Positions 1 to 5,246 of a DNA stretch of 5,246 nucleotides are shown here, in pieces. Source of the stretch: CAYSPT01 sp964432985 (lineage in GTDB: Bacteria; Muiribacteriota; CAYSPT01); the NCBI GenBank assembly GCA_964432985.1, contig CAYSPT010000145.1, positions 1 to 5,246 on the forward strand, given 5' to 3'. A program made the translations under genes and the position numbers. A model generated the notes under the pieces. The model was not told where the DNA came from and did no database searches. It was given only the letters and a program-made list of their open reading frames with translations. The first letter of the stretch is position 1. Each line of letters starts with the position of its first letter.

Positions 1-2159
1 ATACTGAATCCGTAACCGAGTTTCTCCGGCGTAGAAAAGGATTTTGCCCATTCGTACGGAACGTTTTGCAGCAACTGTATCTGGATTCTACGGTTTTCGA
101 AGTCGAAGACCAGGGCGGTGCGACGGCCCAGGGGAGGAGAGATATCTCGTGTTTCCTCCAGGAGGCGGAACCTGTCCTTTGTCTGTCTGAGCGACGTGAT
201 CAATTGTTCGATCACCTCTTGTTTGACTACCAGGGAAAGCTCGACGCTGCAAGAATCCTGGTTCGCCGGCTGACCTGCCGACGTGGTTTGAGTCCTCGAT
301 TGGCCGTATACAAAGTCGGGACCGTACCTTATCAGGGCTGTGTACCGGGTGCCCAGGTATTCGGGGCTTGCAACAGCCGGGATCCCTGATGGCACCGTGG
401 TCATCGGCCCGCCTTCAATCTGACCTAGTATGAAGGGTGGAATCCCGTCCGAATTGGCCATGATTACCGGGACCGTCGCGGGATTCCGCACGAAGACGCC
501 TCCGCTGGTAAACGTCTCGAAAAAGCGTGTCTCCGTGGTGGTGTCTACTACCATCATTTGCTCGATTTTCCGCTCAAGCGGCAAATTGGCCAGGTAGTCC
601 GGTACTGTGCGGCCTTCCATAAAATCCGGGCCGAAAAGGCTGACTTTCTGCTTAAGCAGCCTGGTTAGCGATTCGTCGATCCTGTTGACGGGAATCCAAC
701 CGTCCCTGACCGCGTGGCAGATAGATTCTCTGATGGACAGAATTTCGTCACGTGATTCCCTGTTTCCCAGAGAGGTGAAATATAGGACCAGGTCGGTTCC
801 CGCCTCGATGGCCAGGATTCCTTTCAGGGCATTGGTTCCGTACCGGGCGCACGCTTCGGGCACTGTCAGGCCGTGGACCTGCTTTTCGTAGCTTGATAAA
901 AACTCGTCCAGGGCCTGCATTACCATGAGTTCGTCTGAGATTATGATACCCTCGAAGCTCAGTTTCGACCGCAGAATCCCGTTTATAATGACCGTCGAAA
1001 GCGAAGCCGGCATCTCGTCGAGGTCCGGGTACACCGCGTGTGAAGTCATGATCCAGACAGGGTGTTGTGCGGCGATGTCTTTGAACGGAACCAGGTCGGT
1101 GCTGAACATCTCGGCCGGGTTTCCATCTATACGGGGCAGTCTCAGGTGGGAGTCCTCCGTCCCCCCGCCCAGCCCGGGGAAGTGTTTGAGGCAGGGAATC
1201 ACTCCCGAGCGCAGGTACCCCCCGGCCGAAGCGGTGCCCAGCAGGCTCACGTGTTCGGGAGTGCTGGAAAAGATCCGCTTCTTTTTCATCAGTGGATTCC
1301 GCTCGGCGCTCTCCTCGCGGCTCACGTCCAGGACCACTCCCAGGTTGACCTGGTAGCCCATCTCCCTGATTGCCCGGCCGGTACGCTCGCAGTCCGCTGC
1401 TACCCGTCCGAGAAATTTGAGACCCGTATTCACCGGACGCCAGAAATATTCATAGCGCTTCGGGAGCGCATCGGCCACCGCCCGTATTCTGCCGAATGAC
1501 AGCTGCGATGTATATACCTCCAGGGCGTTTTGTTTGCGGGACAGGACGTTCTGAATTGGCACTCGAATGTCGGGCTCGATCATTTCGTGCACGCCGTAGA
1601 CGCTGTAACAGTAGACCGCGATGTTCCCGTTGCCGCTCTTCAGGTGGTTCATGCTCACTACGTAGTTGAAAAACAGAAATGTTGCCACGTGGTCCGAATG
1701 GCTGTCCAGGGGATGCGGCAGATAGAGCTCATCCGGCTGTTCTTCAGCCAGAAGCAGCCGGATGGAATCGGTCAAATGATTTTTGATGCGCCTGGTGCCG
1801 CTATCAGCCGGAATTCCTCTCCACAGCTCCATCAAGCGGCCATCGGGCAGGTCCCAGAAGCTAATTTCTTCTTTTGATACCCCAACCATACCCAGAGCCC
1901 GGACGGCTTCTGCTTTTCTCATGGCCGTGGAGTTGGGCTGAGGACCTCCCGAACCGTCCGTCACGTACAGAACCCGCACCTGGCCGGTACCGCTGGCGGC
2001 TTTCTGGCAAATCACACCACCGCACCCGAAGACGACGTCATCCTGGTGGGGAGCGACGAAAAGCGCCTTCGCCCGGCAGTTGCGGCCCTGGAAGCCAACC
2101 AGCAAAGCAAGGAGTAAACCTGCTGGTACGGCAGCTTTTTGAATCAAACCGGAAAACAA
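1..2159 (-). CDS. Exported PIG-L/LmbE deacetylase fused to a rearranged GH3 (NagZ-like) glycosidase, 3' partial
   Basis: One open frame of about 719 codons, cut by the left edge. Numbering from the TTG at 2159, residues 5-25 form a hydrophobic signal peptide or anchor after a Lys, with no lipobox, so export is inferred. Residues 33-243 are a PIG-L/LmbE zinc deacetylase: PHQDD (H38 and D41 as metal ligands, D40 as base), HSDH (H154-H157) and a late YTSQ motif. Residues 246-505 match the middle and end of a GH3 NagZ barrel: GYQVNLGVVLDV, R295, KHFPG (K325, H326), the DSH dyad (D336, H338), ISDE with nucleophile D409, AGTD, and RIDESLTRLL. Residues 520-605 match the start of GH3: KIEQMMVVD, GGVFVRN and QIEGG. 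The order therefore looks circularly permuted. Residues 606 onward are unrecognised. Families of this type act on N-acetylglucosamine-containing glycans; the exact substrate is unknown. The start is uncertain: no ATG or GTG precedes the domain in frame and no good Shine-Dalgarno is visible; TTG at 2147 is the alternative. The TPR gene stop lies 5 bases upstream, suggesting an operon. Confidence 0.85.
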   Translation of the reverse strand, partial: MFSGLIQKAAVPAGLLLALLVGFQGRNCRAKALFVAPHQDDVVFGCGGVICQKAASGTGQVRVLYVTDGSGGPQPNSTAMRKAEAVRALGMVGVSKEEISFWDLPDGRLMELWRGIPADSGTRRIKNHLTDSIRLLLAEEQPDELYLPHPLDSHSDHVATFLFFNYVVSMNHLKSGNGNIAVYCYSVYGVHEMIEPDIRVPIQNVLSRKQNALEVYTSQLSFGRIRAVADALPKRYEYFWRPVNTGLKFLGRVAADCERTGRAIREMGYQVNLGVVLDVSREESAERNPLMKKKRIFSSTPEHVSLLGTASAGGYLRSGVIPCLKHFPGLGGGTEDSHLRLPRIDGNPAEMFSTDLVPFKDIAAQHPVWIMTSHAVYPDLDEMPASLSTVIINGILRSKLSFEGIIISDELMVMQALDEFLSSYEKQVHGLTVPEACARYGTNALKGILAIEAGTDLVLYFTSLGNRESRDEILSIRESICHAVRDGWIPVNRIDESLTRLLKQKVSLFGPDFMEGRTVPDYLANLPLERKIEQMMVVDTTTETRFFETFTSGGVFVRNPATVPVIMANSDGIPPFILGQIEGGPMTTVPSGIPAVASPEYLGTRYTALIRYGPDFVYGQSRTQTTSAGQPANQDSCSVELSLVVKQEVIEQLITSLRQTKDRFRLLEETRDISPPLGRRTALVFDFENRRIQIQLLQNVPYEWAKSFSTPEKLGYGFS

Positions 2160-2164
2160 GGTTA

Positions 2165-3227
2165 CTATTGGTCTCTTTCCTGATCTTCCTGCTCCCGGCT
2201 TTCGACAAAAAGGCTGATTCGGAAGATCCTGTCACGAAGCTCGGTCTCGCTGCCGGGAACGAAATCGCTGTCTAAAACCACCTTGTACGCAGTGATGGCC
2301 CTGGTGAATTCACCGCGTGCCTCGTATAATCTCCCCAGGTAAAAGTGGGCTTCACCATGCCCGGGATCCAGGATCACCGTCTTCTCGAAATGAGCCAGTG
2401 ACCGGTCCATCTTGTTTCTATGGAAACTGGCCACTCCAAGCCCGAAAGTGATGTCCTCGTCCCCGGGAAAATGTCTCTCCGCGGCTGTCAGTTCAGCCTC
2501 GGCTTCCCGGAAGCGCCGGTTGTGGAGTTGAACCAGGCCGTTGAGTTTCCTTATTTTTGGGACTTTGCTCTGCTCGGGAAACCTGGTTTTTATTGAATCC
2601 AGATGTTTAAGGGCATTATCGTACTGGCGGTTGGCAATGAAGTACTCGGCCAGGACAGTTCGGACCTGGATGTCCAGGGGATCATCCAGTCCCGCTTTCA
2701 GGGCCTGCCTGTAATAGTGCTCGGCCTGGTTCATATCGCCCTTGTCGTGGTAGACGGCACCGAGTAAATAGCATGTGAAAGACTGCCCGGGCTCGATGGT
2801 GTGAGCTTTTTTCAACACCTTCAGAGCGCGGTCGGTCTCATTCTTTTCGTAAAGATACAGGTGCCCCAGAGTGATATAAGGTTCCAAAGCGGCGGGCGCA
2901 GCCTCTATGGACCGGTTGAAGAAATCTACCGCTTCGTCCAATCGGCCCTGCTCCCTGGCAATCATTCCCAGTCCGTTGAGGGCTTCACCGTTTCGGTTGT
3001 CTGATGCGAGAACTTTCCAAAACAGGTGTTGTGCTTCACCGAGGTTACCCTGTTTGAAATGAAACCGGGCGTCTTCAAGCTGCTTGTTCATGGCGGGAGA
3101 TGTCGTGTTGCTCCCGGCAGAGTGGTACCGCATCGGTATCCTGAGCCCCGACTCAACATCAGGAATGGGAATCACCAGCGACAGTTCACCGCGCTTCTTT
3201 TTTTTTCCGCTGCTTTTGACCTGCTTT
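2165..3227 (-). CDS. TPR-repeat protein, 5' end uncertain at the assembly gap
   Basis: The frame is open from the gap to a TAG at 2165-2167, giving 353 visible residues. From about 3091 downward there are roughly eight consecutive 34-residue tetratricopeptide units with the expected small/aromatic pattern, for example GEALNGLGMIAREQGRLDEA and GEAHFYLGRLYEARGEFTRA. The protein ends in a charged tail. TPR arrays form a superhelical scaffold for protein-protein contacts; no catalytic motif is visible. Three 5' ends are possible: ATG at 3133 with AGGA six bases upstream (322 residues), ATG at 3091 without a clear ribosome site (308 residues), or continuation into the gap. The stretch before 3133 (Lys-rich, then ELSLVIPIPDVESGLRIP) has coding-like codon use, so I slightly favour an upstream start or a fusion with the HEAT-repeat protein across the gap. 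No signal peptide is visible in the known part. It lies 5 bases before the deacetylase-GH3 gene and is probably co-transcribed with it. Confidence 0.85.
3198..3206. repeat. Nine-base homopolymer (T9 on +, A9 in the coding strand)
   Basis: Nine T in a row, read as A9 by the leftward genes, lie just after the gap. In one frame the run encodes lysines of the TPR reading frame. In another it sits in a short Lys-rich tail (KAGQKQRKKKEAR) that ends with TGA at 3186-3188. Such runs are prone to sequencing indels and to polymerase slippage, so the frame relation between the HEAT and TPR sequences is doubtful here. Confidence 0.8.
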
Positions 3228-3327
3228 NNNNNNNNNNNNNNNNNNNNNNNNNNNNNNNNNNNNNNNNNNNNNNNNNNNNNNNNNNNNNNNNNNNNNNNNN
3301 NNNNNNNNNNNNNNNNNNNNNNNNNNN
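3228..3327. other. Assembly gap, 100 N
   Basis: There are exactly 100 undetermined bases, the conventional placeholder for a scaffold gap of unknown size. The reading frame therefore cannot be carried across it, and any protein drawn through it with about 33 unknown residues is arbitrary. It hides the end of the HEAT-repeat gene and possibly the start of the TPR gene. Confidence 0.98.
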
Positions 3328-4610
3328 CCGATGTTGAGGCTCGCCCATATGGCACTTCTCTGCATTAAATCATGACCCGAGTTAAGCATTTCTTCAAGCG
3401 GCGCGGCTATATCGGTTTCCGGGACATCTTTCAGCGCCACGATGGCGTTGGCCCTGGTCCTGTTGTCAGCATGGTTGATATATGGCTTGATCAGTCCCAT
3501 GGCCTTTACTCCCCCTATCATGCCAAGGGACTCTACGGTATTGGCTACCACACGATTGACCGGTGATTTCAGGAAAACTGCTATATCATCGACATGTTCC
3601 CGGCTTCCCAGGTGACCGATGGCTAACACCAGGGTGGCCAGTATGCGCTCGCTTTTCTCGTGTTTCATGTGCTTGACAAGGGCAGGGAGAACCTCTCGCC
3701 GGTTGGTGCTGACCGCGTCCTTGATGAAGTTCAGCTTCACTTCGGGGTCGGTGGCGGTCAACTCACTGTATTCTCCCGCCGGCCCGGCCCGTGTTCCGTC
3801 TACCTTATCTTTGCTCCCGCTGGTTCCGGTCAGCTTTTCGAGCAGTTCGCCTGCTTTGTCGGCGAAAGGCTCTTTTCCCGACTTGGCGACAACGGCTACG
3901 GCGGGAGCCAGAAAAGGCATCCCTATTTCACCAGCGATTCCCAGAACAGTTGACAGCCCTTCTTTCTTACCGGAGCGGGCCGCGGAAGACAGAAAATTTA
4001 CCAGGTCTTTAACCGGCAGGAAGAAATGCATTTCAATGATTTTTTGCTTGATGTATTCGGAAGCCATGGGATACATTTCGAATAAGGTCCGGTAACCGGA
4101 AAAATCTTTCAATAGGGCCAGGGCTTCTACCGCTGCGGCTGTGATAGCGGAGCTTTTGGCAGTCAGGTACTGTGTGATGATCGGTAGGGCTTTTTCGTTG
4201 CCCGTTAAACCGATGGCTCTGAGAATGAGGGCTTTCTCTTCATGCTTGTTCTTAATTTTTAGAAACCGGCTGAGAAGTTCGAGTGACTGCCGGTGGTCCG
4301 AGGTAACCAGGTACCGGATTATCTTCTCATGCTTCCCGGGGTCCGCGCTTCCCAGCATTCCGGAGATGACCAGGGGCAGGCTTCTGTCGGGGACATCTTT
4401 CAACTCCGGTATCCTGGCGGAGTTTTCCTTCATTTGCGCCATACCATGATATGCGAGGTACCTAATGGATAGTTTCAGGTCGTCCCGGTAGACATTTCTC
4501 ATGACCGCGATGATCTTGAGATCATCACGGGCAAGCAGAGCGTTGATTGCCGTCTCGCGCTCCTCTTCGAGGGGACTGTGCAGTTTTTGAAATGTTTCCC
4601 GGTCAAACAT
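3328..4610 (-). CDS. HEAT-repeat protein, 3' end lost in the assembly gap
   Basis: It has 427 residues from ATG at 4610 to the gap. The sequence is almost entirely paired amphipathic helices of HEAT/armadillo type. Clear units lie at about residues 93-166 (for example ALILRAIGLTGNEKALPIIT) and 286-427 (LATLVLAIGHLGSREHVDDI, VVANTVESLGMIGGVKAMGL, RANAIVALKDVPETDIAAPL). A low-complexity Gly/Ser/Lys linker at about 262-283 separates the two solenoid halves. There is no signal peptide, transmembrane segment or enzymatic motif, so a cytoplasmic scaffold role is inferred. HEAT_2-type proteins are binding platforms; the partner is unknown. The GAGGT before the start abuts the ATG directly, an unusually short spacing for a Shine-Dalgarno. 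If the gap happened to preserve frame, the protein would end at TGA 3186-3188 with a Lys-rich tail; alternatively it may continue into the TPR sequence as a HEAT-TPR fusion. The gene is divergent from the methyltransferase at 4699. Confidence 0.85.
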
Positions 4611-4625
4611 ACCTCAATAGTACCA

Positions 4626-4668
4626 TGTCAAAACCACTACTTTCTACACGACCTGGGGTTGTTTGACA
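4626..4668. repeat. Inverted TTGACA-containing arms in the divergent intergenic region
   Basis: TGTCAAAAC at 4626-4634 and GTTTGACA at 4661-4668 are near-complementary arms (one base difference in the A/T run), separated by 26 bases, in the 88-base region between two divergent genes. The arms place a TTGACA on each strand facing outward. They could be mirrored -35 elements or half-sites for a shared regulator. With an 8-base match and a long spacer, chance is possible. Confidence 0.3.
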
Positions 4669-4691
4669 ATCCCGCCGCCGTAGTGTACGGT
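4663..4691 (+). promoter_or_regulatory. Candidate sigma70-type promoter for the methyltransferase
   Basis: A perfect -35 hexamer TTGACA (4663-4668) is followed after 17 bases by TACGGT (4686-4691), a weak -10 that keeps the key T, A and final T. Transcription would begin about 7 bases later, at or next to the ATG at 4699. No Shine-Dalgarno precedes that ATG, so the transcript could be leaderless. The weak -10 makes this tentative. Confidence 0.35.
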
Positions 4692-4698
4692 CCATAGC

Positions 4699-5246
4699 AT
4701 GAAACATACATCAAGTAACAGCGTAACAGCTGACGAATGTCGGACCCTGGCGGAACTGGAGGAAGAAGTAGGATTTTTTTTCGACCGCTGTGCCCATGAA
4801 GGTTTGATGAGCGCCTTTTCTCCCGAGGAACAAGCCAAGCTGCAGACGTTATTTCTTCTCTGGAATATTCGGCCGGGTGACCGGGTGCTGGAACCGGGTT
4901 GCGGTTCGGGCCGCCTGACCTCCTTGCTGGCCGAATCCGTGGGAGCTTCGGGCCTGGTTTTTGCCTGCGATCTCTCCTCCGGAATGATCGAACGCACCAG
5001 GGCCAGAAAGCTGCCGGGACAGGTAGAGACGGCGGTGTGCTCGGTGAACAATGTTCCGTTCGGTGCAGGTCATTTCGACAGGATCATCTGCGTAAACACC
5101 TTCCCCCACCTTTCCAATTTCAGCCTGGCTCTGGCGGAGATGGCCCGGGTTCTGAAACCGCGGGGAGACCTGTGGATCAACCATTTCCGGGGGCGGAACC
5201 ACGTCAACGAGTTCCACCGGCACTCCTCGGCGGTTATTTGCGGGCA
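4699..5246 (+). CDS. Class I SAM-dependent methyltransferase, 3' partial
   Basis: There are 182 codons to the right edge, still open. The Rossmann-type SAM fold is recognisable: motif I VLEPGCGSGR (about residues 65-74), the acidic residue after strand 2 in FACDLSSGMIERTR (about 90-103), GHFDRIICVNTFPHL as strand 4 with its following loop, and LAEMARVLKPRGDLWINHF as the helix and strand 5 typical of Methyltransf_11/UbiE-like enzymes. The N-terminal 60 residues form a helical lid. The segment after strand 5 (NHVNEFHRHSSAVICG) is rich in His. The methyl acceptor cannot be told from the sequence; small-molecule methylation in the cytoplasm is the family norm. The start is the first ATG after an in-frame TAG at 4681-4683, with no ribosome binding site visible. 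The gene is transcribed away from the HEAT-TPR-enzyme cluster, so a functional link is not implied. Confidence 0.88.
   Translation, partial: MKHTSSNSVTADECRTLAELEEEVGFFFDRCAHEGLMSAFSPEEQAKLQTLFLLWNIRPGDRVLEPGCGSGRLTSLLAESVGASGLVFACDLSSGMIERTRARKLPGQVETAVCSVNNVPFGAGHFDRIICVNTFPHLSNFSLALAEMARVLKPRGDLWINHFRGRNHVNEFHRHSSAVICG

Noticed and set aside
600..660. Frameshift or gene boundary between the two GH3 pieces
   Set aside because: Codon-by-codon translation of the minus strand shows no stop or frame change from 2159 to the edge, so both pieces lie in one frame.
66..1877. Several plus-strand open frames of 94-145 codons
   Set aside because: They are antisense to a continuous minus-strand frame with strong PIG-L and GH3 motifs; their own translations show no domain pattern.
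2060..2120. Lipoprotein signal (Cys after the hydrophobic stretch)
   Set aside because: The residues before the Cys are GRN, which do not fit a lipobox; a plain signal peptide or anchor is more likely.
2038..2235. 65-codon minus-strand ORF overlapping the TPR end and the enzyme start
   Set aside because: It is in a different frame from both recognisable proteins and its Arg/Ser/Pro-rich translation looks like a shadow.
3198..3206. T-run as a rho-independent terminator on the plus strand
   Set aside because: No GC-rich hairpin precedes it and no plus-strand gene leads into it.
4644..5223. Minus-strand ORFs opposite the methyltransferase
   Set aside because: The plus strand carries clear SAM-binding motifs; the opposite frames are low-complexity shadows.

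Overview
This window looks like a piece of a draft or metagenomic scaffold from an uncultured bacterium. It has moderate-to-high GC, densely packed genes, and a run of exactly 100 N at 3228-3327, the usual placeholder for a gap of unknown length. The sequence does not fix the phylum. Nothing in it suggests a phage, plasmid, CRISPR locus or transposon, and I see no rRNA or tRNA.

Layout. Three minus-strand genes read leftward from about 4610 to the left edge: a HEAT-repeat protein (3328-4610, entering the gap), a TPR protein (2165-3227, emerging from the gap) and a large exported enzyme (1-2159, running off the left edge). The TPR stop and the enzyme's likely start are 5 bases apart, so those two probably share a transcript, and the HEAT gene probably belongs to it too. 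On the other side of an 88-base divergent intergenic region (4611-4698), a class I SAM-dependent methyltransferase reads rightward from 4699 and is cut by the right edge.

The most interesting object is the leftmost gene. Hand translation gives one uninterrupted frame of about 719 codons. It holds a signal peptide or anchor, then a PIG-L/LmbE zinc deacetylase domain, then a GH3 (NagZ-type) glycosidase domain whose parts are in the wrong order. The middle and C-terminal parts of the barrel come first. The N-terminal part, with the KIxQM, GGVFVRN and EGG motifs, follows them. Together the two pieces add up to one normal-sized GH3 barrel, so this looks like a circular permutation. Catalytic residues are present (D336/H338 dyad, D409 nucleophile), but two substrate-contacting positions in the relocated segment are changed. 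A further unrecognised C-terminal region follows.

How the genes may work together (inference): an exported bifunctional enzyme could deacetylate and cleave amino-sugar glycans or peptidoglycan fragments. The two solenoid proteins lack visible enzymatic motifs and would act as scaffolds or regulators. The methyltransferase is probably an independent unit.
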